64,000 bases of DNA. Source: an uncultured bacterium. Its GTDB lineage: Bacteria; Bacteroidota; Bacteroidia; Chitinophagales; Chitinophagaceae. The notes beneath the pieces were generated by a model that saw nothing but the letters and a program-made list of their open reading frames with translations, had not been told where the DNA came from and made no database searches. The stretch covers positions 101,670 through 165,669 of the forward strand of contig CAIKEH010000005.1 of assembly GCA_903826405.1 (NCBI GenBank), in the 5' to 3' direction. The position numbers were made by a program, and so were the translations under genes. Shown piece by piece: positions 27,412 to 36,852 of the stretch (positions are counted from its first letter, which is position 1; each line of letters opens with the position of its first letter).

Positions 27412-28761
27412 ATGCCTATTGTCGACCTGGCCATGCCCAAGATGGGCGAAAGCATCATGGAAGCAACGATATTGCGTTGGCATAAAAAGGCCGGCGATCC
27501 CATTAAGCAGGACGAAACTTTGCTGGAGATCGCCACAGATAAGGTGGACAGCGAAGTACCCTCAACGGCAGAGGGTATCATTGAGGAGATCCTATTCCAG
27601 GAAAACGATGTCGTTCGTATCGGTTCCGTCATTGCAAGGATAAGGACCATCGGCTCAGAACAAACAACCGCAGTTTCATCAAGGGCTTCAGCAGCGGCAT
27701 ACAAGCAAGAACCGGAAATTCTGGAAATGACCGAGGTTCCTTACCAACCATCAAGCCAGCAAGTGGTCAAGGCCAGCAGCGCCAGATTCTACTCACCATT
27801 GGTGCTCAACATTGCCAGCAACGAAGGCATTTCCCTTGCAGAATTAGAGAAGATTCCCGGAACCGGCAATGAAGGTCGATTGACCAAGAAAGATATACTG
27901 GATTATTTGGCAAACCTGCAAGTGGGCACTTCTGCACCTGTGCAACAATCAACCTACATTCAGCCACAACCAGAGCCCGTGGTCGCACCTGCTCCTCTGC
28001 CAGCCCCGACTCAGCCCATCACTGATAACAGGCCCAACATCTCCTATTCCGGCAATGTGGAGATCATCGAGATGGACCGGATGCGCAAGCATATTTCAGA
28101 GCACATGGTGAAGAGCAAGGCAACCAGCGCACATGTCACCAGTTTCACCGAGGCAGATGTGACCAACCTCGTGCAATGGAGAGAACGAAACAAGAAGGAT
28201 TTTGAAAAGCGAGAGAATGAAAAGATAACCTTCACACCCCTGTTCATCGAGGCCGTGGTGAAGTGCATCAAAAAATATCCCTGGCTCAACTCTAGCGTGG
28301 ATGGCGAACGCATCATAGTGAAGAAAGACATCAACATCGGCATGGCCACAGCACTTCCCACCGGCAACCTGATCGTGCCGGTCATAAAAGGTGCTGATCA
28401 GCTCAATCTGGTGGGGTTGACCAAACAAGTCAATTCCTTGGCCAATCAGGCGCGCAATGGCAAGCTCAAGCCAGACGATACTTCAGGTGGCACCTTCACC
28501 TTCACCAATGTGGGTACTTTCGGCAGCCTGATGGGAACACCCATCATCAACCAGCCGCAGGTAGCCATTTTGGCGGTTGGCGCCATCAAGAAACGCCCCG
28601 TGGTCATCGAAACGGAACAGGGTGACTCCATTGCTATTCGGCATATGATGTACCTTTCCCTCTCTTATGATCACAGGATCATCGACGGCTCGTTGGGATC
28701 AACTTTCCTGAACGCCGTAGCCAAGGAGTTGGAGAACTTTGACGCCAACAGGAGTTTTTAA
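27412..28761 (+). CDS. Dihydrolipoamide acyltransferase (E2) of a 2-oxo acid dehydrogenase complex
   Basis: E2 core enzyme with three parts. The lipoyl domain (1-77) has the lipoylated Lys44 in EIATDKVDSEVPS; the peripheral-subunit-binding domain lies at about 123-165 (FYSPLVLNIASNEGISLAELEKIPGTGNEGRLTKKDILDYL); a Pro/Ala/Gln-rich linker at about 170-205 joins it to the catalytic domain, where SYDHRIIDGSLG gives His421 and Asp425. At 449 residues it is a single-lipoyl E2. Sequence alone does not settle pyruvate, branched-chain or 2-oxoglutarate specificity; the style fits the branched-chain type common in Bacteroidota. No E1 or E3 gene is beside it, so the complex is encoded in pieces. Confidence 0.9.
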   Translation: MPIVDLAMPKMGESIMEATILRWHKKAGDPIKQDETLLEIATDKVDSEVPSTAEGIIEEILFQENDVVRIGSVIARIRTIGSEQTTAVSSRASAAAYKQEPEILEMTEVPYQPSSQQVVKASSARFYSPLVLNIASNEGISLAELEKIPGTGNEGRLTKKDILDYLANLQVGTSAPVQQSTYIQPQPEPVVAPAPLPAPTQPITDNRPNISYSGNVEIIEMDRMRKHISEHMVKSKATSAHVTSFTEADVTNLVQWRERNKKDFEKRENEKITFTPLFIEAVVKCIKKYPWLNSSVDGERIIVKKDINIGMATALPTGNLIVPVIKGADQLNLVGLTKQVNSLANQARNGKLKPDDTSGGTFTFTNVGTFGSLMGTPIINQPQVAILAVGAIKKRPVVIETEQGDSIAIRHMMYLSLSYDHRIIDGSLGSTFLNAVAKELENFDANRSF

Positions 28762-28915
28762 CATGCCCTGAGCCGACTAGCCCCAAAATATCACTTGATC
28801 GAGGATCCTGGCGTTATGCCTCTCCGTCAAAGTTATGCATGTTATCCTGCTTCAATCCATACTTCCCGATCCAGCACCAGATGGCCATCATCAATTCAAA
28901 TGAAAGAAGAAACGG

Positions 28916-29467
28916 ATGACCCCCAAATCAAGTTCCAAATTTTTGATTATTGTATGCCTGATTATGTTCTCCTTCCAGGATTCGAGTGCACAACAAATTG
29001 GCGAACATTACCAAGGAGGTATCGTTTTCTATATCCTGCAACCCGGAGACTTTCATTATGAGAACGGAAAGATCAAAGGATTGATCGCAGCACCGTCGGA
29101 TCAGAGTAGTGGAATGCCGTGGTTCGATGGCAGAAGGGAAATCAATGGAGCAACAGGAAAAACGATCGGCACTGGAGTCCAAAATACCCGGTCTATATTG
29201 CAGGACCGGAGTGACAAAGCGTTCGCAGCTGAACTCTGCGGTAATTTATCCATTGACGGTTACCGCGACTGGTTCCTTCCTTCGTTGGACGAATTGGTTT
29301 TACTCTACAAAAAAAAGGATCTTGTCGGCGGATTCGCTGATGAATTATATTGGAGTTCTTCTGAAGACGCCAATGGTGTTGCCTGGGGTGTCAATTTTTC
29401 CAATGGTTATAGTTATAGTGATAATGAGTATTTCGCCAATCATGTCAGGGCAGTAAGGATATTTTGA
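28916..29467 (+). CDS. Exported DUF1566-type (Lcl-like) domain protein
   Basis: A 183-residue exported protein: signal peptide 1-25 (IVCLIMFSFQDSSAQ), then a domain starting GEHYQGGIVFYI and containing DGYRDWFLPSLDELVLLYKKKD and YWSSSEDANGVAWGVNFSNG, the W-x-L-P-S-x-x-E-L and YWSSxE signature of DUF1566/Lcl. Such domains occur in surface adhesion or lectin-like contexts (Legionella Lcl binds host glycans), with no known enzyme activity. It ends in VRAVRIF as the domain usually does. It stands between the E2 gene and the convergent S9 peptidase gene and looks monocistronic. Host or polymer binding is only inference here. Confidence 0.85.
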   Translation: MTPKSSSKFLIIVCLIMFSFQDSSAQQIGEHYQGGIVFYILQPGDFHYENGKIKGLIAAPSDQSSGMPWFDGRREINGATGKTIGTGVQNTRSILQDRSDKAFAAELCGNLSIDGYRDWFLPSLDELVLLYKKKDLVGGFADELYWSSSEDANGVAWGVNFSNGYSYSDNEYFANHVRAVRIF

Positions 29468-29477
29468 GTCCAAAAAA

Positions 29478-32402
29478 TCATCGGATCTCCAACCCCCAAT
29501 TCTTCCCTTTCTCCGTCGCAGGCACGCCTTCCGTGATCCATACAGGTGGCTTTTCGTCCTTCAACAGCCAATCGAAGAATTGCTGCTCACGTTGCTGAAT
29601 ATCTTTACGGTTTCGACGTTCCATGAGGTTGTGAGCCTCGCCATTGTAGTTGAGCATCCAAACCGGCTTGTACAGGCGACGCATGGCCGTGAACATCTCA
29701 ATCCCCTGATACCAGGGTACTGCACCATCGGCGTCATTAGCCATCACCACTAATGGTGTAGATACATTTTTAAGATGGAATAAAGGCGAATTTTCCAGAT
29801 AGAGTTCCGGCTTCTCCCAAAGTGTCGCTCCTATCCGGCTTTGCGTTCTTTCATACTGGAACTGCCGATTCATTCCGGTCTCCCACCGAATCCCCCCATA
29901 AGCGCTGGTCATATTGGCAACGGGTGCGCCCGCCCAGGCGGCACGGAAAAGTTTAGTGCGCGTGATGATATAGGCCACCTGAAAGCCTCCCCAACTCTGG
30001 CCCTGAATTCCCATTCGTGTACTGTCCACCCAGCCTTTTTTGACGAGGGCACGGGCCCCGCTGACCACATAATTATATGCAGACGCACCAGGGTGTCCGA
30101 TGGAGTATCGAATGTCCGGAGCCAATACAATATACCCTCTGCTCACAAAAAAAGGTATGTTGAGTCTGCTTGGCGTGGGCGAAGGGGCAAGGTAATTATG
30201 CAGTCCGTCCGAAAGTTTCTCATAGAAATAAGCGATCATCGGGTATTTCTTGTTCGGTTCGAAATTCTCCGGCTTGTACACGATCCCGGTTGCCTGCTTC
30301 CCATCATATGCTTTCCAAGTGAACAGTTCACTGGTCCCCCAGTTGTATTGTGACTGCTGTGGATTGATTCGACTCACCTGACGAACAGAACGAAGATCTT
30401 CGGAAAGATAAAGGTCCGGTGATTGGTTGTAGCTTTCCGTGGTGAAGGCATACACAAGGGCATCCCTGGCTTTGATCAGCTGTCCAAAAGTGTTGTCAGT
30501 GAATGTCCGCTCTACAGGCACTGCCGGTATTCCCAAAGTGATGCTTGACCAACCGGACTGCTTATTCTTCTCATTGAATCTTCTCAGAATGAGTTCCTGG
30601 CCGTTCTGGAGATATCTTTCTTCCGGATCGGTTTGTATGTATCGGTACGTATCCAAGTTCTTCCTGCCCGTTCCTGCAGTGATCAAGATGGGCTGCTTGA
30701 CAGCAGAAGGGTCCAACTGCCAAATATCGAATCGGTCATATATTAGAATCGATCCATCATTTTCGGTCCACCGCATGGTGCCGTACGGTGCGGGATCATC
30801 CGGCATGTCGAACTCCTCATCATATAATTTCGTACTCACTTTGGAGGAAATGTCACGGGGTGTTTTTCCATCCCAACTATGGTAGTGGTGGGTCTTGTTG
30901 TCGTACCAAACCATATATCGGCCTGCCGGCGAGAGCTGGGCTGTTCCGGATAGTCCCTTTTTGACCAGCTCACGTGACCCATTTGCGGGATCAACTGCAT
31001 AAACATCTTTTACCGTTTCTCCTTCCCATTGCAGGGGGATCCGGTTCCCAACATCAGTAAGTCCCATGAATCGCCGGCCATCACCTTCTTCGCTCAATAT
31101 GATCTGAGGAAGGTCCCTGTCCGCCAGTTGGATCAGCGCATATTTCTTGAAATCATACATGGCCAGATATGACCGTTTCAGTTCCTGATCCAGATTTTTC
31201 AACTGCTGAGACTGCAGGTATTCGTCCTGGTAATTCCATATGTCCAACTTGACCAGATCGATCTCCACAAGCGTGGTGTCCTTCGGTGGAGTGATCGGAG
31301 CGGTTCCGAAAAATAATCTTTCGCCACTTTTACTGAAGCTGAGTGTCGCGTTCTCGCTTATTGTCCAGGAAAGTGGCATGCCCGGAGAATTTTTATCTGC
31401 AAGGAGAGTAGCGCTGTCCTGACCGTTCCTCCATACCCAAAGCTTATGAAATTTTTGGAGTGCCTTGGCGCTGCTGTCCCGTTCTGCAACGAAACCCAAC
31501 CTGTACCCATCATCGTCAACTGCATAATTCCTGAAATCATTCCCTCCCCTGCTTATGGTATCTGCCCGGTATTCGGCAGTACGAAAAACACTAACCGTAT
31601 TCAGACTCCTTTTATCAGTCTTACTGGCTGTCCCTTCGATAGCGAGTATCTTGCCATTTCGACTCCAGAAATATTCACTGGTCAGGCGGAATTTCCTCGT
31701 CCTGCCATCCCAGAGGTTACGGATCACCAGTTCAGTACCTTCCGCAAATTCAGAAGAAGTATTCGTATCTCCATCGGCATCTGAGATCCAGACTCCTTCA
31801 TCATCTTTTTCCTTGGAACTCATACGTTTCTTCTGCTTCTTGTCCGGTTGATTTTCAATGATGGGTCTGATGGCGGACTTGGAACTATCCATCTTTTTCG
31901 ATAGAGTATCCATAGTGGGAGCGATGGCAAAACTATCCACCATTTCCTTTTCCATCTGGTAGGCAAGCCATTCTCCATTGCGTTCGGGCATTTTGAAGGA
32001 ACGAACCCTGGCGATACTAATCAGGGAATCTTTGTTTAGATCCAAGATGAAAAGGGAATCCTTTGGCATGTCGTCGGATTTCTTCTTTTTTATCTTGGCT
32101 TGCCGGGTATCCGCATAAAACGGCTTCACTTTGAAGAAGATGAATCGACTGTCTTCATTGAACATAGCTGAATAAGCGCGGGCAAAACGACGTTCGTATG
32201 TCCCTTTCGTTGAAATGACCTTAAGTTCGCCATCACCTTCCTGCACGTCAACGGTAAAAGCAAGCCATTTGCCGTCATTGCTCAGTTTCTTTTCCCCGAT
32301 GCTCTGCCATCCGTCATAAACAGTATGGTCGAGAGGTTTTTTCTGTGCCTGGGCCAGGAGAACACCACACATATACAGGGTCAGGAAAAATGGTCTGGTC
32401 AT
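29478..32402 (-). CDS. Secreted S9 family (prolyl oligopeptidase) peptidase
   Basis: A 974-residue exported serine peptidase, signal peptide 1-20 (LLAQAQ). Residues about 25-680 form a beta-propeller-like part with repeated short strands; the alpha/beta-hydrolase domain follows with nucleophile Ser803 in GIQGQSWGGFQVAYI, Asp892 in ANDADGAVPW and His924 in NGEAHNL. The GQSWGG version of GxSxGG is common in Bacteroidota S9 members. It is longer than DPP4-type enzymes (about 730), through an extended N-terminal part with a Lys-rich stretch near 185-200. It likely cleaves oligopeptides in the periplasm or outside. No partner genes; the next gene upstream is a transporter 53 bases away. Confidence 0.9.
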   Translation of the reverse strand: MTRPFFLTLYMCGVLLAQAQKKPLDHTVYDGWQSIGEKKLSNDGKWLAFTVDVQEGDGELKVISTKGTYERRFARAYSAMFNEDSRFIFFKVKPFYADTRQAKIKKKKSDDMPKDSLFILDLNKDSLISIARVRSFKMPERNGEWLAYQMEKEMVDSFAIAPTMDTLSKKMDSSKSAIRPIIENQPDKKQKKRMSSKEKDDEGVWISDADGDTNTSSEFAEGTELVIRNLWDGRTRKFRLTSEYFWSRNGKILAIEGTASKTDKRSLNTVSVFRTAEYRADTISRGGNDFRNYAVDDDGYRLGFVAERDSSAKALQKFHKLWVWRNGQDSATLLADKNSPGMPLSWTISENATLSFSKSGERLFFGTAPITPPKDTTLVEIDLVKLDIWNYQDEYLQSQQLKNLDQELKRSYLAMYDFKKYALIQLADRDLPQIILSEEGDGRRFMGLTDVGNRIPLQWEGETVKDVYAVDPANGSRELVKKGLSGTAQLSPAGRYMVWYDNKTHHYHSWDGKTPRDISSKVSTKLYDEEFDMPDDPAPYGTMRWTENDGSILIYDRFDIWQLDPSAVKQPILITAGTGRKNLDTYRYIQTDPEERYLQNGQELILRRFNEKNKQSGWSSITLGIPAVPVERTFTDNTFGQLIKARDALVYAFTTESYNQSPDLYLSEDLRSVRQVSRINPQQSQYNWGTSELFTWKAYDGKQATGIVYKPENFEPNKKYPMIAYFYEKLSDGLHNYLAPSPTPSRLNIPFFVSRGYIVLAPDIRYSIGHPGASAYNYVVSGARALVKKGWVDSTRMGIQGQSWGGFQVAYIITRTKLFRAAWAGAPVANMTSAYGGIRWETGMNRQFQYERTQSRIGATLWEKPELYLENSPLFHLKNVSTPLVVMANDADGAVPWYQGIEMFTAMRRLYKPVWMLNYNGEAHNLMERRNRKDIQQREQQFFDWLLKDEKPPVWITEGVPATEKGKNWGLEIR

Positions 32403-32455
32403 ATTCAGGATGGTTTATCGGTTAAAGATAAAAGAAACGCACGTTCACCATTCCA

Positions 32456-33337
32456 CTATCTCCGGAAAGGTCTGCCCATCCGCCAAACCCTCCAACTCTG
32501 GATCAAGACTGTACCTGCGATGATGGATAAACCGATGAAGAATGAGGGACCCAGGTATTTGTCTTCCCGGTAAACGATGAAAGCCAGTAGTATCCCATAA
32601 ACGGGTTCCAGATTGTATGTGATATTTACCGTGAAGGGAGAGATCTTTTGAAGCGCCCGATTGGAAATGCTGAATGCCACCACCGTACAAAGTAAACTGA
32701 GTACACAAAGCCAGAAAAAGTCTGATGACGAAGGGATCAAGGTGGAAGATGGTGATATGTACAAGTAAGCCGGCATGAGTATCAACAGGGTGAAGAAACC
32801 ACCGGTCATTTCGAGTCGGGTCACCGTGTAAGCATCGTGTTTCATGAGTATCCCCTTGCTGAGCACGACGAATACGGTGCACAGGAAAGATGAAATGACC
32901 CCCAAAATGATCCCCTTGGCATATCTGGCTTCGAAATGGAAGATCAGGTAAATGCCAAACATAACAGCAAGCCCCAGCAACACTTCCATTCGCACCATTC
33001 GTCGGCCTGTAAGTAGGGGATCCAGAAAAGCGGTGAAAAAACTCACCGCAGAAAAACAAACCAACCCTATTGATACATTGGCGTACTTGATGCTGCCATA
33101 GAAGAAAACCCAATGAAGTCCGATAAGTGATCCGGCACCCATCATCTGCCAAAATTCCTTTCTGCGGGGGAACAATTTCCTGCCAGCGATCCTGTCGAAG
33201 ATCCACAATACTGCAGCAGCCATGCCCATACGGTATAGTACAAGTAGGCCTTCATTAAGTGTGATGAGTCTACCCAGCAAACCCGTGATGCCGGCCAGGA
33301 ACACAGCGATATGCAGTTCAAGAAACGCTTTTTTCAT
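32456..33337 (-). CDS. EamA/DMT family transporter
   Basis: A 293-residue inner-membrane protein with about ten hydrophobic helices arranged in two EamA halves (first half to about 145, second from about 150). The halves show the family's conserved starts, e.g. VFLAGITGLLGRLITL near 12 and KGIILGVISSFLCTVFVVLSKG near 145, and the late ALQKISPFTVNITYNLEPVYGILLAFIVYRE segment, the strongly conserved loop and glutamate region of DMT exporters. Relatives export amino acids, purines or other metabolites; substrate unknown. It is followed downstream by the S9 peptidase and preceded by the mannosyltransferase gene 38 bases away, so it may share their transcript. Confidence 0.88.
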   Translation of the reverse strand: MKKAFLELHIAVFLAGITGLLGRLITLNEGLLVLYRMGMAAAVLWIFDRIAGRKLFPRRKEFWQMMGAGSLIGLHWVFFYGSIKYANVSIGLVCFSAVSFFTAFLDPLLTGRRMVRMEVLLGLAVMFGIYLIFHFEARYAKGIILGVISSFLCTVFVVLSKGILMKHDAYTVTRLEMTGGFFTLLILMPAYLYISPSSTLIPSSSDFFWLCVLSLLCTVVAFSISNRALQKISPFTVNITYNLEPVYGILLAFIVYREDKYLGPSFFIGLSIIAGTVLIQSWRVWRMGRPFRR

Positions 33338-33375
33338 GTAGGCTGATCAGCATGATTTGTGGAGCGTGATGGCAT

Positions 33376-34143
33376 TCATTCTCCTGCAGCCATGGTGCTC
33401 ATCCGATTGCTGAGGCGGTGACGATAATTCTTGAACATGCTCTGCCATTGGATGCTGAGTACACCGAACACTCCTTCACGGATGATGCCTTTGTTCATCT
33501 TGGAATGACCGAATTTACGGTCAGTGAATCGAATAGGGACTTCCCGGATGACGAAATCCAATTTCCAGGCAGCGAATTTCATTTCTATCTGGAATGCATA
33601 TCCGACGAAAGTCACTTCATCAAGGTTGATGGATTCCAGCACCTCGCGACGGTAGCACATGAAACCTGCGGTAGGGTCCTTTACCGGCATCCAGGTGAGC
33701 AGTCTGGTGTAAAGAGCACCTCCCTTGGATAACATGTTTCGCTCCCAGGGCCAGTTCTCCACACTACCACCACTGACATATCGGGATCCGATGGCCACAT
33801 CGGCACCTTGGTTCTTGCAGGCAGAGTACAATCTTTCCAGATCACGTGGATCATGGGAAAAATCGGCATCCATTTCAAAGATGTACCGATATCCAGAGGA
33901 GATCGCCCATTTGAAGCCATGAATGTATGCCGTGCCCAAACCCAATTTTCCCTTCCTGACTTCAAGGAACAGTTTACCTGTATATTTCTTTTGCAGGGAA
34001 GAAACTATTTCCGCCGTTCCATCCGGCGAACTATCATCGACCACCAGAACATGATAACCCAGATCCTGATCCAGGACGGCCATCAGGATCGCACTGATAT
34101 TTTCTTTCTCGTTATAGGTTGGTATGACGACTAGCTTTTCCAA
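33376..34143 (-). CDS. Polyprenol monophosphomannose synthase-like glycosyltransferase (GT2)
   Basis: A soluble GT-A enzyme of 255 residues, like DPM1 or Ppm1, which moves mannose from GDP-mannose to a polyprenyl phosphate. The start is [16 protein letters not shown], then [16 protein letters not shown] and the metal-binding [18 protein letters not shown] (DAD at about 96-98), [18 protein letters not shown], and [19 protein letters not shown] end ([16 protein letters not shown]), all in the order of the DPM1 family. No C-terminal membrane helices, as in the single-domain bacterial forms. Donor and acceptor are inferred from family. It may feed a protein or lipid O-mannosylation route in the periplasm. 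Confidence 0.88.
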   Translation of the reverse strand: MEKLVVIPTYNEKENISAILMAVLDQDLGYHVLVVDDSSPDGTAEIVSSLQKKYTGKLFLEVRKGKLGLGTAYIHGFKWAISSGYRYIFEMDADFSHDPRDLERLYSACKNQGADVAIGSRYVSGGSVENWPWERNMLSKGGALYTRLLTWMPVKDPTAGFMCYRREVLESINLDEVTFVGYAFQIEMKFAAWKLDFVIREVPIRFTDRKFGHSKMNKGIIREGVFGVLSIQWQSMFKNYRHRLSNRMSTMAAGE

Positions 34144-34220
34144 TGGCTAAAGGGGCATGAGTGGAAATAGTATATAGTATGTTTAAAATCGATCATTAAA
34201 AGGGACGATCGTCAAGTTGC

Positions 34221-34991
34221 TCAGGCCTTCTTCAACAAGGACCTGTTCAGGATCTCCGTAAGTTTTTGTTTGGTATGCATCGGGAAATCACCCTTCATCA
34301 TCCAGTCGTAATACTGAGGCTCGGCCCTCAACACATCAGCAACAGGACGACCTTTATGCTTTCCGAAGTTAAAGATTTCCTTCCCATTTTCCATGATGAA
34401 ACGACGAGCGAAATCCACCATCTCCTCTTCACCAATGCATTTCAGGACAGATTCAACGGAATCTCCTAGTTGCGGGTATTTAACCACCTGTGCGGCAAAG
34501 ACTTCCCAGGTGGCACGGGCGTCCACTTCAGCAGAATGGGCGTTATCCAAAGACTTGTCACAGTAGAACTTATAAGCGGCGGACAGCGTCCGGGGTTCAA
34601 GCAAATGAAAGATCCTTTGCACATCGACCATACGCCTGCCTGCCACATCGAATTCCAGTCCCGATCTAAGGAACTCCTCCATGAGGATGGGCCAGTCGAA
34701 GCGGTTGGAATTATACCCTGCAAGGTCACATTGTTCCAAAAACTGTTTGATCTCGTTGCCGATCTGTTTGAAAACAGGGGCATCCTTTATCATTTCGTCG
34801 GTGATGCCATGTATGTCACTTGCTGATTTGGGTATCGGCATCTGAGGGTTCACAAGCCGGCGCTTGACGGTCTCTGTCCCATCCGGTTGTATGCGGATGA
34901 TGGCTATCTCGACGATCCTGTCGGAGGAAAGACTGATGCCTGTCGTCTCGAGGTCAAGAAAGGCGATCGGACGACTCAGTTTCAGATTCAT
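34221..34991 (-). CDS. DnaQ-like 3'-5' exonuclease
   Basis: A DEDDh-type exonuclease of 256 residues. Exo I is FLDLETTGISLSSDRIVEIAII (Asp12, Glu14), Exo II is SNRFDWPILMEEF, and Exo III is NAHSAEVDARATWEVF with the His and last Asp of the HxAxxD type. The C-terminal 60 residues hold FNFGKHKGRPVADVLRAEPQYYDWMMKGDF, a small module (GKHKG...YYxWM) seen at the end of many stand-alone DnaQ-like exonucleases in bacteria. It is most likely a cytosolic RNase T/DnaQ-like nuclease and not the epsilon subunit proper, although that is an inference; no polC is near. The gene is monocistronic with a 369-base upstream gap. Confidence 0.88.
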   Translation of the reverse strand: MNLKLSRPIAFLDLETTGISLSSDRIVEIAIIRIQPDGTETVKRRLVNPQMPIPKSASDIHGITDEMIKDAPVFKQIGNEIKQFLEQCDLAGYNSNRFDWPILMEEFLRSGLEFDVAGRRMVDVQRIFHLLEPRTLSAAYKFYCDKSLDNAHSAEVDARATWEVFAAQVVKYPQLGDSVESVLKCIGEEEMVDFARRFIMENGKEIFNFGKHKGRPVADVLRAEPQYYDWMMKGDFPMHTKQKLTEILNRSLLKKA

Positions 34992-35360
34992 TCAATGGAA
35001 TATTAGTATGTGGACAAACATCGGCATTTCCCGGTAGAACACCACCCACAATGCAGTTAAATTTCACACTTGAAATACACAAACTCACCCGTTCTTCAGA
35101 GCTCTTAACTAAAGCAAGTCGTGGGGAAGCTCATCCACGAAGCTTTTCGCACCGTCAAAATGAATATTGAATGGTCGACCATGGCTGTAAACTCACTGAA
35201 AAAGGCAATCGAACTTTGCATATATCATTTTTTTTGCATTGCTTTGCAGGAGAATCTTCTATTACCGTTCCGTTTGGAATTTTTCATTTCTTCTGCCGAA
35301 AGCCAGCCAGTGAATCGAACGATACAACCGTCCATCATTAATTATACCTAAACAAATCAC
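34992..35360. other. Intergenic region with no supported gene
   Basis: AT-rich spacer between the divergent exonuclease gene and the 41-residue lipoprotein gene. A 76-codon frame (35121-35351) has no domain sense or good start and I do not accept it. Runs TTTGCATATATCATTTTTTTTG (35216-35237) look promoter-like but do not fit the TAnnTTTG spacing. Confidence 0.4.
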
Positions 35361-35486
35361 ATGAAACGAGCTTTCTATATTCTCGCGGTCATGATCATAG
35401 TCACTTCAGCCTTGGCTTCCTGCGCCTCATCCAAACCTTCCTCTCAAGGATGCAATGTCACCAAGGGCATGGTAGGTTACCGGTAA
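35361..35486 (+). CDS. Tiny lipoprotein, 41 residues
   Basis: A complete small frame with ATG, 41 codons and TAA. It begins MKRAFYILAVMIIVTSALAS followed by Cys21: positive n-region, hydrophobic core and the ALAS-C lipobox of a Spase II substrate. The mature peptide would be about 21 residues (CASSKPSSQGCNVTKGMVGY plus a final Arg). A second Cys at 31 could make a disulfide. The C-terminal GMVGYR matches my memory of conserved short lipoproteins in Bacteroidota. No genes share its strand closely, so it is a one-gene transcript; function unknown. Confidence 0.72.
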   Translation: MKRAFYILAVMIIVTSALASCASSKPSSQGCNVTKGMVGYR

Positions 35487-35551
35487 AAAAGCACAGGTGA
35501 TGATGAACTCAAGTTGCCCAGGTGGTGACTTTTTTTTGAGTTACTCCGATT

Positions 35552-36850
35552 TTAAAACTCCACTGGTGAGGGTTTCGGCACGAGTATTTTCATGAACATC
35601 CACGCCAATAGGTAGGCGATACCACAATAGCAGAACATGATCAGATAGCCGGTTTGAATATGTCCCACCCCCTTGTAGTGATCAAAGAGTTTTCCTGCCA
35701 ATTTAGCAATCAGCATCCCACCAAGGGCACCCGCGGTTCCGCCAATACCGATAACCGATGCAACAGCCTGCTTGGGGAACACGTCGGAAACCGTTGTATA
35801 CAGATTGGCACTCCATGCTGCATGCGCAGATGCGGCCAGCGATATGATGAAGACGGCGAGCCACATACCCGACGCTCCCAACCACTGAGCGAACAATACG
35901 GGTAATGCACAACAGGCATAGATCAACATGCTTACCCTTCTAGACCTGTAGACCGTCCAGCCTTTTCTGGTAAGGTGCATGGGAAGCCAACCACCGAACA
36001 CGCTTCCTATTACGGATATCCCGAATACCAGGGCCACGGGAAGTGATACCGCCGTTTTCTCCAATCCATATTCCGCCTTGAGAAAAGCCGGCAACCAGAA
36101 GAGATAGAACCACCATACCGGATCGGTCAGGAACTTGCCGACCACAAATGCCAGGGTGGGCGGGTATCTGAACAGAGACCACCAGTTATTGTCCAGGGAT
36201 GAAGGTTTTTCATCCGGCAGAACCTGTTCCTGTCCTGCATGAATATACTCAAGCTCAACTCTCGAAATTCGTTTGTGCTTTTCCGGTATGTCATAAAGTG
36301 CATACCAGAAACCCAGCCAGATCAATCCTGCGGCTCCGGTGATGATGAAAGCCCATTGCCATCCCCAGGTGACAGCGATGAAGGGCACCGCCAATGGTGC
36401 GATGATGGAACCTATATTGGAGCCAGCATTGAAGATGCCGGTAGCGAAAGCCCGTTCACGTACAGGGAACCATTCTGCAGTTGCTTTGACCGCAGCAGGA
36501 AAATTCCCAGCTTCTGATACGCCAAGTGCAGCTCGAGCCGCTATGAAACCTGCCGTATTCCCCACCGCGGCATGCGCAATGGCCACTATACTCCATGCCG
36601 ATAATGCGATCATATAACCTTTCCGGGTTCCGACCCTGTCGATGAATCGGCCGCTGAGCAAAAGGCCGATGGCGTAGGTGAACTGGAAAGCAATGACGAT
36701 GTTGGCATAGTCGCTCTCCGTCCAACTGAAGATCTTCTCCAAGTCTCCTTTGAGCAGGCTGATCACGGCCCTGTCCATGTAATTGATCGTAGTGGCAAAA
36801 AATATCAGGGCACAGATCGTCCATCTATAATTGTGTCTTTCCTTGGCCAT
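35552..36850 (-). CDS. exuT: MFS hexuronate transporter, ExuT type
   Basis: A 12-helix major facilitator of the anion:cation symporter (ACS) family, about 432 residues. The N-terminal segment WTICALIFFATTINYMDRAVISLL and the loop LSGRFIDRVGTRKGY (the family's Gx3[DR]x2GxR[KR] motif between helices 2 and 3) are diagnostic, with GVSEAGNFPAAVKATAEWFP in the fourth helix region as in ExuT/GudP. It would bring D-galacturonate or D-glucuronate into the cytosol. A GTG at 36856 and ATG at 36850 both could start; I take ATG. The start overlaps or abuts the uxaC stop at 36853, so the two genes are translationally coupled (uxaC first). Confidence 0.9.
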   Translation of the reverse strand: MAKERHNYRWTICALIFFATTINYMDRAVISLLKGDLEKIFSWTESDYANIVIAFQFTYAIGLLLSGRFIDRVGTRKGYMIALSAWSIVAIAHAAVGNTAGFIAARAALGVSEAGNFPAAVKATAEWFPVRERAFATGIFNAGSNIGSIIAPLAVPFIAVTWGWQWAFIITGAAGLIWLGFWYALYDIPEKHKRISRVELEYIHAGQEQVLPDEKPSSLDNNWWSLFRYPPTLAFVVGKFLTDPVWWFYLFWLPAFLKAEYGLEKTAVSLPVALVFGISVIGSVFGGWLPMHLTRKGWTVYRSRRVSMLIYACCALPVLFAQWLGASGMWLAVFIISLAASAHAAWSANLYTTVSDVFPKQAVASVIGIGGTAGALGGMLIAKLAGKLFDHYKGVGHIQTGYLIMFCYCGIAYLLAWMFMKILVPKPSPVEF

Positions 36851-36852
36851 GT

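Noticed and set aside
28795..29061. 88-codon frame overlapping the DUF1566 gene start
   Set aside because: Out of frame with a protein that has a good signal peptide and a family signature; shadow.
35121..35351. 76-codon frame upstream of the small lipoprotein gene
   Set aside because: No promoter, no domain, odd composition; likely chance in AT-rich DNA.
34992..35360. Possible 6S RNA or other structured RNA
   Set aside because: I could not see a long closing stem with a central bubble, so no RNA gene is claimed.
35484..35540. Possible terminator after the small lipoprotein gene
   Set aside because: A- and T-runs flank the region but the inner repeats are direct (AGGTG twice), not inverted, so no good stem forms.
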